In this document: one piece after another, positions 1-7,509 of the stretch | Numbering within the stretch: position 1 is the stretch's first letter | Layout of the letters: each line of letters opens with the position of its first letter | Assembly: GCF_000296215.2 (NCBI RefSeq) | Contig: NZ_CP013949.1 | Span: 5,635,501 to 5,699,500, forward strand | From: Bradyrhizobium sp. CCGE-LA001 | GTDB taxonomy: Bacteria; Pseudomonadota; Alphaproteobacteria; Rhizobiales; Xanthobacteraceae | Reading direction: 5' to 3' | Length of the DNA stretch: 64,000 bases | Program-made: the position numbers and the translations under genes | Notes under the pieces: generated by a model | Databases searched by the model: none | What the model was told of the DNA's origin: nothing | The model's input: the letters and a program-made list of their open reading frames with translations, nothing else

Positions 1-139
1 TCTGCGTCACTTCACGCCGCATGATATTTTTGATGTATCCCACCCCTGCGTCGATGATCGCACAAAGCGGCGGATTAGCGCGCCGAACGATCTTTCTGAG
101 TGGAAGCCTACTACAGGCCATGTATCGCTTGTGCCCGGT

Positions 140-412
140 CTAGATCGTGGGCTGGCTCCGGTCAGAGACATCGAAAGCCCTAGGCAATCGGGCGGGCTTA
201 CCTACCGGTGCCTTGTGCGATGCGCTCGCGCTTAGCAGCAGAAACAGGGCGCGCTCCGCCTTGTACCTTGCGGCCGCGCGACTGCACTCTGAGCCGGACA
301 TCACAACTTCGCCAGTAGAGCTGCTCACGGCCCACTTCCAACGACCGCGTCCGCGTGGCTTCAACAAGATGTCGTACTCGGCGTAGCAATCCTTATCGAT
401 CTCAAAGCTCAT
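140..412 (-). CDS. Conserved-type small hypothetical protein
   Basis: 90 residues with no family I recognise. The N-terminal half is charged and aromatic (a basic GRGRWKW stretch near residues 21-27). The middle is Ala/Arg-rich with a predicted helix around AAARYKAERALFLLL. The start is supported by an AGGAGG about nine bases upstream. The start codon overlaps the stop of the preceding gene in an ATGA arrangement, so the two are probably translated together as the distal genes of the hsp20 transcript. Function unknown; it is likely cytoplasmic because no signal peptide or membrane helix is visible. Confidence 0.6.
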   Translation of the reverse strand: MSFEIDKDCYAEYDILLKPRGRGRWKWAVSSSTGEVVMSGSECSRAAARYKAERALFLLLSASASHKAPVGKPARLPRAFDVSDRSQPTI

Positions 413-690
413 GCTGCGATCCTCCTGCTGAGGGGCAAGGTGAGAGCGATGGGAAAGACCTCCGATGTCAACGCTTCTAGAGCTGATTTCTCCTCCGATA
501 TGCGCCGCTCGATGAATTGCCGCTCTAGTTCTGACAGCTGGGTCTCCAGCAGGTTGCGGTAGCGACGTATGTTGTCGCGGTGTACACGGATGCGGGCGAG
601 GTTCTCATCGAGCATCTCCGTGACTGTAACGGGATGCATGATAGCGTTGAGATCGACAGCGTGGTCGTGAAGAGCGGTCGTCAGCCGCAT
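409..690 (-). CDS. Small coiled-coil hypothetical protein downstream of hsp20
   Basis: 93 residues from the ATG at 690, which has GGAGG five bases upstream. In-frame starts at 702 (ATG) and 708 (TTG) lack that signal. The sequence is mostly helical and charged. A central run rich in Arg, Glu, Leu and Gln (RRYRNLLETQLSELERQF) looks like a coiled coil, so a dimerising or adaptor protein is possible. It lies 83 bases after the Hsp20 gene, separated by a strong hairpin, and overlaps the next gene by four bases. I do not recognise the family; a role in heat-shock physiology is inferred only from position. Confidence 0.6.
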   Translation of the reverse strand: MRLTTALHDHAVDLNAIMHPVTVTEMLDENLARIRVHRDNIRRYRNLLETQLSELERQFIERRISEEKSALEALTSEVFPIALTLPLSRRIAA

Positions 691-723
691 AGCTTCCTCC
701 ATTTTCAAGACGAGTTGAGGGCT

Positions 724-749
724 AGCCGCGCGGGAAGACCCGCGCGGCT
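724..749. other. Perfect intercistronic hairpin after hsp20
   Basis: AGCCGCGCGGG and CCCGCGCGGCT form an 11-bp perfect inverted repeat with a four-base loop, between the Hsp20 stop and the next gene. No T-run follows on the minus strand, so it is more likely an attenuator or an mRNA-stabilising/processing stem than a full rho-independent terminator. Confidence 0.6.
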
Positions 750-773
750 TGAACGCTGTTCTGCAGGATGGCC

Positions 774-1229
774 TTAGGCCGCCTTGGAATCGATTTGCGT
801 CACGTTCCTTGGCTCGGAGCCGTTGATTGCAATCTGACGCGGCTTCATCGCTTCGGGGATCTCGCGCTGTAGGCTGATGACGAGCAAGCCGTTCTCGAAG
901 TTGGCGCCCTTGACCTCAACGTGGTCGGCGAGCGTGAACTGGCGCTTGAAATTGCGGGTCGAGATGCCGCGATGCAAGAAAGTCTTACCCTCCTTCTCGC
1001 TCTTGTGTCCTTCCAGCGTCAGGACGTTTTGCTCGACCGTCAGGGCGAGCTCGTCAGGGCTAAAACCGGCGAGTGCGACCGAGATTTGGAAGCGGTGTTC
1101 GTCGAGACGCTCGATGTTGTACGGGGGATAGGTCTCCTCGCCGGCACGCTGGGCGGCTTCGGCGAGATCAAAGACGCGGTCAAAGCCGATGGCCGACCGG
1201 AAGAGGGGCGAAAAATCAACAGTGCGCAT
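774..1229 (-). CDS. Small heat-shock protein, Hsp20/alpha-crystallin family
   Basis: 151 residues, the usual size for a rhizobial class A small heat-shock protein (IbpA-like). The alpha-crystallin domain spans roughly residues 30-130 and shows the family pattern: YPPYNIE at its beginning, VALAGF, a GISTRNFKRQF segment and ENGLLVISL near its end. These proteins are ATP-independent holdases that bind unfolding proteins in the cytoplasm. The start at 1229 is chosen over an upstream in-frame ATG because GGAGG at 1238-1242 is correctly spaced for it. The leader carries a ROSE-like RNA thermometer that would pair with this GGAGG at low temperature. First gene of a probable three-gene leftward operon. 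Confidence 0.95.
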   Translation of the reverse strand: MRTVDFSPLFRSAIGFDRVFDLAEAAQRAGEETYPPYNIERLDEHRFQISVALAGFSPDELALTVEQNVLTLEGHKSEKEGKTFLHRGISTRNFKRQFTLADHVEVKGANFENGLLVISLQREIPEAMKPRQIAINGSEPRNVTQIDSKAA

Positions 1230-1330
1230 AGCCAGATCCTCCACGGAGCAAAATGGTTACGAGCGGCACCGGACACGACCGGTGCCCGTCTCAGTCGCGG
1301 GACCCAAACGGCATCCCGATCGCCTTGCAA
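1230..1330 (-). promoter_or_regulatory. ROSE-type RNA thermometer in the hsp20 5' leader
   Basis: Read on the minus strand, the bases before the start codon contain UUUUGCUCCGUGGAGGAUC, in which CUCC pairs with the Shine-Dalgarno GGAG and a UUGCU segment carries an unpaired G opposite it. That is the signature of the 3' hairpin of ROSE elements described for Bradyrhizobium small heat-shock genes. Just upstream lies a separate perfect stem, GGCACCGG/CCGGUGCC, matching the usual multi-hairpin layout. About 40 bases further upstream a CTTGAA at 1370-1365 could be a heat-shock -35 box, but no convincing -10 follows. Known ROSE function: melts at heat-shock temperature and opens the ribosome site. 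Confidence 0.8.
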
Positions 1331-1474
1331 CGACGCCGAAGGAAATTGGAAGCCAGGGAGCAGTTTCAAGACGTGTGGACAAAATTTTTTCGCCCGGAAG
1401 CGCAATGGTTAATCGGCTCTCCAGCTCGCCGAACCTTTTTTCCGACGAGTCTCACTCGGTCCGACTCGACATTT

Positions 1475-1489
1475 GTTCTCATTATGTTC
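1475..1489 (+). promoter_or_regulatory. LexA-like box GTTC-N7-GTTC
   Basis: GTTC at 1475-1478 and GTTC at 1486-1489 are separated by exactly seven bases, the direct-repeat operator of alphaproteobacterial LexA. It lies 11 bases before the ATG of the rightward gene at 1501, so it would overlap the promoter or transcription start. Chance occurrence of an eight-base match is possible, hence moderate confidence. Confidence 0.5.
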
Positions 1490-1500
1490 TAATTGCCATC

Positions 1501-1902
1501 ATGACCGATCGACCCGCGAGTTGGCGCATGCCCAGCCCAAAACAGATGGAAAAGCTAGCCGCATCAATAAGTAGAGCGCCCGCGAGGGAGGGTCCGCTCG
1601 CACCCGACGACATGCCCGAAGAATATTGGCGCGCCCTCCTCGACGATGCCCATGTCCACACTGCTGATGCCGGACGTTCGAGGCCGAGCCTCCGCCTCAG
1701 CGAGATCCCGGAGCACGTTCTCCGCGTCTCCTGCCGCAGATGCGAGCGCATTGTCGAGATCCAGAAGGCCGATGCCGTCCGCCTGTACGGGCAGCACGCC
1801 ATCTGGAAGGAGGTCGGCCAACGGCTGCTGAACAACACCTGCCTAAATCGGACTGGCCGGTATGAGGAGGATGGCTGCTGGCCGTCCTTCGAGCCTGTCT
1901 GA
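1501..1902 (+). CDS. Conserved hypothetical protein with paired-Cys motif
   Basis: 133 residues. The C-terminal two thirds has the look of a conserved Rhizobiales family: LRVSCRRCERIVEIQKADA, AIWKEVGQRLL and a final DGCWPSFE. The CRRC pair plus later Cys residues (NNTC, DGCW) could bind a metal, possibly as a small zinc ribbon. The N-terminal part is Pro/Ala-rich and probably flexible. No Shine-Dalgarno precedes the ATG, so translation may be leaderless from a promoter at the LexA-like box; an internal ATG at 1528 is an alternative start. The reading frame is open far upstream, but composition there is not protein-like. Function unknown; a DNA-damage-inducible role is suggested only by the box. 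Confidence 0.7.
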   Translation: MTDRPASWRMPSPKQMEKLAASISRAPAREGPLAPDDMPEEYWRALLDDAHVHTADAGRSRPSLRLSEIPEHVLRVSCRRCERIVEIQKADAVRLYGQHAIWKEVGQRLLNNTCLNRTGRYEEDGCWPSFEPV

Positions 1903-1999
1903 TTGACAGTTCGCGTCCCGTATGGCTCGAAGCATCACCGACGCCGCTCTCCGGTGGAGACGGAAAGGCTTTGGGCAAGGAGCTTGGCAGGGCAAGCGC

Positions 2000-2257
2000 A
2001 TGACCACCATCTTGGCGGCGCAGCCCCCAGCGGCCAGCGCCTAAGGCGAAGCGTTTATCAGAGAGGCCAATCGCCCTCTGTGCGAGAGCTGGCACGAGTG
2101 CATGTGGGCAAACGAGGAGCCAACTGATCCCTCGCCTACGGCCGATCAGGCAACAGGCGACCCGCCCGTTTGCGTGTCCGCCCTGGAGCAGATCGGCACG
2201 TCATCCGAACCATGTCCGGCGCCGCGGGATGCAGTTTCATTCCATTCTGAGAAATGA
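2000..2257 (+). pseudogene. Possible decayed small gene with an in-frame stop
   Basis: An ATG at 2000 opens MTTILAAQPPAASA and meets a stop at 2042. The same frame then continues for 70 codons with protein-like composition (EANRPLCESWHECMWANEEP) to a stop at 2255-2257. Either the first stop is a recent nonsense mutation or the frame is coincidental. No Shine-Dalgarno is obvious. The rest of 1903-2360 shows no feature. Confidence 0.25.
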
Positions 2258-2360
2258 AAAATCTGACAACGAAACTTACCCGATGAGGGTGACGTCCACT
2301 GGATTGCTGGGGATTTGAGGAGGATTTGCTGTTCGCGTCGCGCTCTAGTTGAGGTGACCC

Positions 2361-2579
2361 TTACCGCGCGATTAGCCGCGCGCCGTGATAGATTGGCTCC
2401 AATAGCTCGTCAAATTGCCAAGGCGTGTAAACTCGATCCAGCGTTTGGCGATCCCAGATTATGACACCCGCGGCGCCCAAATCTATCAACCAATTCGCTC
2501 GAAGTACTGCTCCCTGAGCTGTCTCTCGATACTCGACGGCCGCACGTCCATTCAATTCAGAATAGATTTTGTATCGCAT
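2361..2579 (-). CDS. Small hypothetical protein
   Basis: 72 residues from the ATG at 2579 (a GTG at 2585 is the alternative). The sequence looks structured: an N-terminal beta-like MRYKIYSELNGRAAVEY, a helix through RANWLIDLG and then GVIIWDRQTLDRVYTPWQFDELL. No signal peptide or membrane helix is seen. I do not recognise a family; many Bradyrhizobium genomes carry such short isolated genes. No neighbour is close enough to form an operon. Confidence 0.5.
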   Translation of the reverse strand: MRYKIYSELNGRAAVEYRETAQGAVLRANWLIDLGAAGVIIWDRQTLDRVYTPWQFDELLEPIYHGARLIAR

Positions 2580-3751
2580 GGTCACTTCGCCGTTCGAATC
2601 AAGATCCGCCTGAGCGGATCAAAGTACTCGCAGCCAACAAACCAATAGATCTGCCCCTGATTAGCGCACCGTGTCGCCGTCGACGCGAAAACCGAATGGG
2701 CGAGGCTCGGCGAGGTTGGGACATGCGCGCCGGGAGAATGGGCCGTCAACTCTTCGAAGGCTATCCCGCTCGTTCTGCTTACTCGACCTTGCTGTCTGCG
2801 GAACCGCAACAGACGAGCGTACACTGCTTGGCGCGAACAGTCCAAGTGAGCGCCATCTCATCAGCGGTTGAACCCTGGTCGATGAGAGCGAGTAAGCGAG
2901 CCTCCTCTTGATCGATCACTTGTCATTCGCGATGCCTATCGACGGTTCGGTAATCGACGCCGGCAGTTACGGGCGGGGCGGCGTTGTCACCTGAGAGTGC
3001 TACGTCAATGCGAGCCGATCTCTCTACTCGACCGGATGCCGGCGAGCGGCTGGGTTCAGGCATGCGATTTCCGCCCACCATCCATCGCGGCCAAGCGGGC
3101 GTAGCCACTCTTTAAAGCCGGCAAGAACCAATCGGGTGAGTCCTCATGATCCACACCTGGGAATAATAGCCCGAGAGGGTTTACGAAAAGTTGCGCTACG
3201 TCTCGCAGCCGCGCATCCAGCGGTCCGCGCATCAGCGTGAATCAGACAGCCACTGTATTAGGAGATCGGCCCCTCGTGCGACGGCTCAACCACACGTCAA
3301 TGATAGCGCGGCGGCAGGTCTTTAGGATGAAATCTTTTCCTCATCGTCCAATCGTGGATAATCGGCCGCAACACATAAGGGTCAGCCCCCTCCGAAATGG
3401 TTTCTATCGAGTTGCCTCCGACGATTTCGCATCTGTCCGCAATACCATGTTGGTGAAGGACTTCGAGCGCGTTGCCAACAACGTGCGGCTGATCGAACAG
3501 CGTTCCGCGCAGGCCCTTGTTTGCGGCGACTCTCCTTCACCGACGCAGATGGGCTCCGGTTGACCTCGCTGCGGATGGGAGCCGGCGCGCTGGCTGCGTG
3601 TGCTTCGAATTTCGCCGCGGGATGTTGAGTTGGGCGGTAAAGGGAATGCCGAAGTCAGGCTGAGGGACATCATTTGATAACGCCGCGCATAAGGCGCGGC
3701 AAAAAACGGGATGTGTAAGAGTGTTGGTCGTCATTCGTGTTGCTAGAGCCG
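2580..3751. other. Long stretch with no supported gene
   Basis: About 1.2 kb in which I see no recognisable gene. A rightward 108-codon frame at 3237-3563 has no Shine-Dalgarno and an Arg/Ser-rich composition that gives no family. Opposing frames of similar length overlap it, so I leave it unannotated. No strong terminator or repeat was found here. Confidence 0.4.
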
Positions 3752-3898
3752 TTACGGCAAGACACTTTGCTTCGTAATTACGATACCCTCCGCTTGAGAG
3801 GCAGCGCTATGCACGTCGGCAAGCAAATGGGTGACGGCACAGGCCAAGAGTAGGAGTGTGGCGCTTAGGCAAGATGTCATGGCTCGAATTAGGAACAT
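3752..3898 (-). CDS. Very short putative exported peptide
   Basis: 48 residues from the ATG at 3898, or 42 from the ATG at 3880. The N-terminus has a hydrophobic core (TLLLLACAVTHLLA) like a signal peptide, followed by a short mature part ending ITKQSVLP. No clear Shine-Dalgarno precedes either start. It is divergent from the membrane protein gene at 3944. The signal-like composition is the only support; function unknown. Confidence 0.35.
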   Translation of the reverse strand: MFLIRAMTSCLSATLLLLACAVTHLLADVHSAASQAEGIVITKQSVLP

Positions 3899-3943
3899 GA
3901 TGATGAACGCCGGCTTAGCGCACGAACCCCTCCTTTCTTAGGT

Positions 3944-4885
3944 ATGGACATCATGGCCTACGCAACCGAAGCGCCTCGCCAGAATCATCGATCTTCTCCG
4001 CAGAGGAGTGCCGTCGCTCCTGCCGACGACATACGCACGATCATGCTGAATCAGGTCGCTTGGGGCGCTGTTTTCGCAGGCGCCGTAATCGGGCTGGTCA
4101 TGCAGATTATCCTCAATATGGTCGGGCTGGGCGTCGGTCTATCGACGATGGATATCGCTCAAGGCGACGCGCCTAGCGCGGGCTCAATGTCGGTCGGTGC
4201 TGGGATTTGGTTTGTCGTCTCGGGAATAGTCACCGCTGCGCTCGGCGGGTACATTGCTGGCCGGCTTTCCGGCAAAGCATCGCAATCGACGACGGCTTAT
4301 CACGGTCTGATATCTTGGGCGGTCTCGACACTCACTGTGGTCTATCTTCTCTCGTCGGCGGCCTCGGGCATGATCGGTGGCGCTGTCAGCACCGCGTCCT
4401 CGGCTCTTGGTGGAGCAGGTAAGGCTCTTGGCGGAACATTTCAGACTGCAGTTCAGACCGCAGCTCCCTCCCTGAATAATGTTTCCGACCCGATGGCGGC
4501 CATCGAAAGCAAAGTGCGAAGCGCTTCTGGGAGCCAGGATCCTGCAGCACTTCGTGACGCCGCGATGACAGCTATTCGAGCGGCACTAAATGGCGACCCT
4601 GCGCAACAGGCTGCTGCGAATGATAAGGCGGCGGACGCCTTGGCAAAGGCGCAGAACATCTCTCAAGACGAGGCAAAAGGTCAGATCGCTCAGTATCAGC
4701 AGCAGTACAAGGAGACGGTAGCGAAGACCAAAGAGCAGGCAAAGCAGGCGGCCGACACCGCGGCGAAGCGTGTATCGCAGGGCGCATTGTTCGGTGCCCT
4801 TGCCCTCCTTCTGGGCGCGCTGGCCGCATTTTTCGGTGGTCGAGCAAGCGCTGTGACTCCGACGGTTTCCGTCAGAGCTACTTGA
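3944..4885 (+). CDS. Four-helix integral membrane protein, often annotated PhnA-like
   Basis: 313 residues; an in-frame ATG at 3953 is an equally good start. Three hydrophobic segments lie near residues 37-62, 84-108 and 122-146, and a fourth near 283-303. Between the third and fourth is a long soluble stretch rich in Ala, Gln and Lys (roughly 165-275) with heptad-like helices, suggesting a cytoplasmic or periplasmic coiled coil anchored at both ends. Proteins of this shape are common in Rhizobiales and often carry the uninformative label PhnA-like; that name should not be read as phosphonate metabolism. No motif indicates transport or catalysis. It stands alone with no operon partner. Confidence 0.8.
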   Translation: MDIMAYATEAPRQNHRSSPQRSAVAPADDIRTIMLNQVAWGAVFAGAVIGLVMQIILNMVGLGVGLSTMDIAQGDAPSAGSMSVGAGIWFVVSGIVTAALGGYIAGRLSGKASQSTTAYHGLISWAVSTLTVVYLLSSAASGMIGGAVSTASSALGGAGKALGGTFQTAVQTAAPSLNNVSDPMAAIESKVRSASGSQDPAALRDAAMTAIRAALNGDPAQQAAANDKAADALAKAQNISQDEAKGQIAQYQQQYKETVAKTKEQAKQAADTAAKRVSQGALFGALALLLGALAAFFGGRASAVTPTVSVRAT

Positions 4886-5252
4886 GGGGGAAACAAACAG
4901 CGGCCATGTACAAAGCTGACCGCCGAACGTGCTAGTGCGCGTAATCTCGGATCGCCCCACTCAGGCGATCCGATGGCGGGTTGCCGCTCAGGTGCCAAAC
5001 TGTTCGCACCAGTTCGCCAAAAAGGCCCTTTGGTGGTCGCACAACGCCGGTTGCTCTGTCCTGACGAATGTTGGGACCTTTCCTTAGAGCCGCTGCCGAG
5101 AGGTGCGTGCCCCCCAATCGGCTCCTACATCGGACGTCGGACGAGATGGCTTATCCTAGCAAGCGCGCCGGGATTGCAACTTTTTCCCATCTTTTCGGTT
5201 GAAGGATTTGGAACAGTCAGAGCCACGCTCTATTCAAGGTTGGAGGGAATAC

Positions 5253-5504
5253 ATGAAGTGGGTCAGCTTATCCGGTTTTGTCGCGTTGGCCGTTGCATCG
5301 ATTGCCACACCCTCGGTTTGGGCGATGCCCGCGGCAACACCGGATGCGATCGGTTCCGTTGAGTCGAGCGCGGTCCAGGTCAAAGGGGGCCACGGTCACG
5401 GCGGAGGTCATGGCTGGGGCCGCCGCGGGGGTCGTGGGCATCACTACGGTTGGGGCAGAGGCCGTGGCCACCACTACGGCTGGAGGCACCACCTTCGCTG
5501 GTAA
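5253..5504 (+). CDS. Exported Gly/His/Arg-rich small protein
   Basis: 83 residues. GGAGGG precedes the ATG at 5253 at good spacing, so in-frame codons upstream are ignored. Residues 1-24 form a Sec signal peptide ending in SVWA-MPA. The mature part ends in a low-complexity run of Gly, His, Trp, Tyr and Arg with repeated GHHYGWGRGRG-like units. Such His/Gly-rich tails can bind metal or simply be disordered; neither can be decided here. Similar short exported proteins are frequent in Bradyrhizobium. Confidence 0.75.
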   Translation: MKWVSLSGFVALAVASIATPSVWAMPAATPDAIGSVESSAVQVKGGHGHGGGHGWGRRGGRGHHYGWGRGRGHHYGWRHHLRW

Positions 5505-5601
5505 AGGCGGACATTGTTGATGACGCTCAACGGCGGCCGTTCACTGGCACAGCTTTTCGGCGTTATGCGAGATCGCGACCGGGCCATCGCTGCTCGCAAC
5601 C

Positions 5602-5736
5602 TTGGGGGCAAGCGAGCCTGATCCGGCTTTCAGAAGGCAGCTCCTTGAACAGGCGAAGTCCTATCGCGAACTAGTTGCCAAGCGTGCCAGAGATTATGGG
5701 CTGCCGCCCCCCAGTCCTCCAGAAATCCAATACTGA
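5602..5736 (+). CDS. Short ORF with protein-like C-terminus, possible remnant
   Basis: 44 codons from a TTG at 5602. The sequence DPAFRRQLLEQAKSYRELV followed by AKRARDYGLPPPSPPE is strongly protein-like, amphipathic and Pro-rich at the end. The start is poor: no Shine-Dalgarno, and the nearest ATG-initiated frame upstream (about 5521) runs in another phase and stops at 5623-5625. A one-base shift between the two frames would join them, so this may be the 3' end of a frameshifted gene. Confidence 0.35.
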   Translation: MGASEPDPAFRRQLLEQAKSYRELVAKRARDYGLPPPSPPEIQY

Positions 5737-5900
5737 GCTGGCGACCCCGGCTGATTGGAGAAAAAGGGAGAGCCGCGGCCGCCGCGCGAGCCCTTTGGGC
5801 CAGGTCTCAGGTAAGCTTCTGCTGGAGTTCCTCGTTGGGCGCCTAGGCAGGTCCGAGTTTCGGGCGGGAACCCGCAGCCGCGACATGTATTTGGATTCTC

Positions 5901-5990
5901 ATGCCGCGAGAGATCGTCATAACGCTTTGGTCTTTGGCCGCCGCCTGCATCGTTGCATTCGGCTTGGCAGCCGTCGTTGCTTTGCACTGA
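5901..5990 (+). CDS. Tiny single-helix membrane protein
   Basis: 29 residues: MPREIVITLW followed by a hydrophobic helix SLAAACIVAFGLAAVVALH to the end. Charged N-terminus plus one transmembrane segment is typical of small membrane proteins that modulate larger complexes. No clear Shine-Dalgarno is seen. Evidence is composition only; function unknown. Confidence 0.4.
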   Translation: MPREIVITLWSLAAACIVAFGLAAVVALH

Positions 5991-6080
5991 ACAACAACGC
6001 AGGCAGGCCCGCTCGGGGGCGGGACGCAGATCCCCCGTCAGGACGACAGGCTGTGCGAGTTGCTCAGCAAGCAGTGAAAC

Positions 6081-6305
6081 TTACTGCCGCGACGCTCTAA
6101 TTCGTCGAATAGTAAGTTCGGAGAGCGCCAATGCGTCCGTCACGCCGCGCCTACTTAGGTCGATCATCGCCTTGGCGAGCGAATCGCAAAGCGGCTCGTC
6201 ACGATCTACCAGGGCGAGCTTTCGAACCGCATTGTTGAAAGCCAATTCGATAACGTGGCGCTGCTCTGGCGTAAGGTCGTTCGGAAGTGAGCGAGTGAAA
6301 GCCAT
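6081..6305 (-). CDS. Small helical hypothetical protein
   Basis: 74 residues from the ATG at 6305, which has a G-run (GGGGGG) two to seven bases upstream as ribosome site; the frame is open further upstream but the composition there is not protein-like. The protein is helical with no membrane segment; a central LTPEQRHVIELAFNNAVRKL and a C-terminal Arg-rich tail are visible. It resembles the many short regulatory-looking proteins of Bradyrhizobium, but I recognise no family. Confidence 0.6.
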   Translation of the reverse strand: MAFTRSLPNDLTPEQRHVIELAFNNAVRKLALVDRDEPLCDSLAKAMIDLSRRGVTDALALSELTIRRIRASRQ

Positions 6306-7218
6306 GTGCCCCCCATCGTTAGAGAAGGGCGGGAGCGCAACAGGCGATCTCAGCACCGGTAAATGCCAACGGCCGTACGGTGTTGACGACAGTGTGGGCG
6401 ATCTCTGCACGTGCCATCGTATCATTTGACACATCGCAGAGGCTTTATTCGCATCCCATCTTCTCGCTAAGGTAGCGCAAACGAGTCTAAAGGTGCGCAA
6501 AGGGTCACAAGCTTTAAATTCGGCAGGCGGCGGGGTCGGTCAGCGATGGGCCGGCTCTCAGCGCGCATCGCCGTGGAGGTCGGTAAGGGTCATGGCGCAC
6601 CATGCTGCGATTGCCGCTAAGGACCACGAGTGGACGTGCTCAAAGCGCGTGCAGCGCTCTGAGCGTTAAGTCGGAGTATCACCTGAGAGGGCAGCTACGT
6701 GCTATAAGCGGGAGTGATGCGTTGTAGCAAACTGCGCCCTTTATCGACGCTTGCAATGCGAGCACTTCAAACAGCCTTGGATGGCTAACACGTAAGTGAC
6801 TTTCTCCTACCGACCTCTAACGTTTTTGTTTTTCGCTTTGAACATCTGACGCGACTCAATCTGAACTGACGATGCCGGCTAGCGGCACGAAAGTAAGCGA
6901 TCGATACTTGGTTAAAGTTCACCGCAATCGAGTCATGGCCATACGCCATGCCGGCCCATTGCACGCTCTCATCATAGCCGGCCTATTCACCCGTACCGTG
7001 ACTGCCGGCCACGCCTTAGACGGGCGTGCACAAAAAGCGATTGCGGGCTATCATGACCGCTGCGGGACGTCGTCACAGCGGAGCGGCATTTAGCTCGTGC
7101 CCTGCACCTGCGCAGCAAATTGTCGACGGACCGCGCTGCGCGATGGGTTGCGCGCCGCGTGGCAGCGGCACGCCGATCTTGATTATCGGCATCATTCACA
7201 AGCTCACTGAGCACGCTG
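6306..7218. other. Stretch without a supported gene
   Basis: About 900 bases with short competing frames only. A fragment at 6562-6592 matches part of the dispersed repeat seen at 16526-16559 and 18772-18806. A rightward frame at 6872-7093 begins with a weak signal-like segment but has no ribosome site. Confidence 0.4.
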
Positions 7219-7380
7219 GTGCAGATTGTTTGGATTGCTGTCATCGATACAACAGCTCAGCGCGTCGTGTTTAGAAAGTACTTCCAGTTCGGCGGTGACG
7301 ATTATGAGGCATGCCGGGCGGAGCGCTTTGTGTCGGAGGAGGTACGCGGGCGGCTGTTCGAAAGCAGATCGCCGCAATAA
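7219..7380 (+). CDS. Doubtful short ORF
   Basis: 53 codons from a GTG. The sequence VVFRKYFQFGGDDYEACRAE and FVSEEVRGRLFESR is acidic/basic and protein-like, which is why it is noted. No ribosome site is visible and overlapping frames exist on both strands. Could be a gene remnant. Confidence 0.25.
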   Translation: MQIVWIAVIDTTAQRVVFRKYFQFGGDDYEACRAERFVSEEVRGRLFESRSPQ

Positions 7381-7509
7381 GCCGCGAGCGGTCTCATTGG
7401 CGACCTCAAGCGCGGGCCGAGCTCGCGGTGATGGGCCACAACTGACCCATGCAACCAGTCCACGGGGAATGGAATAAAATGCAATTCGTTTCCGAACAGG
7501 CCCACACAA

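Noticed and set aside
1..139. Partial gene at the left edge
   Set aside because: Frames are open to the edge on both strands but neither shows a recognisable protein or start signal.
3237..3563. 108-codon rightward frame
   Set aside because: No ribosome site, and competing frames on the other strand; no recognisable sequence.
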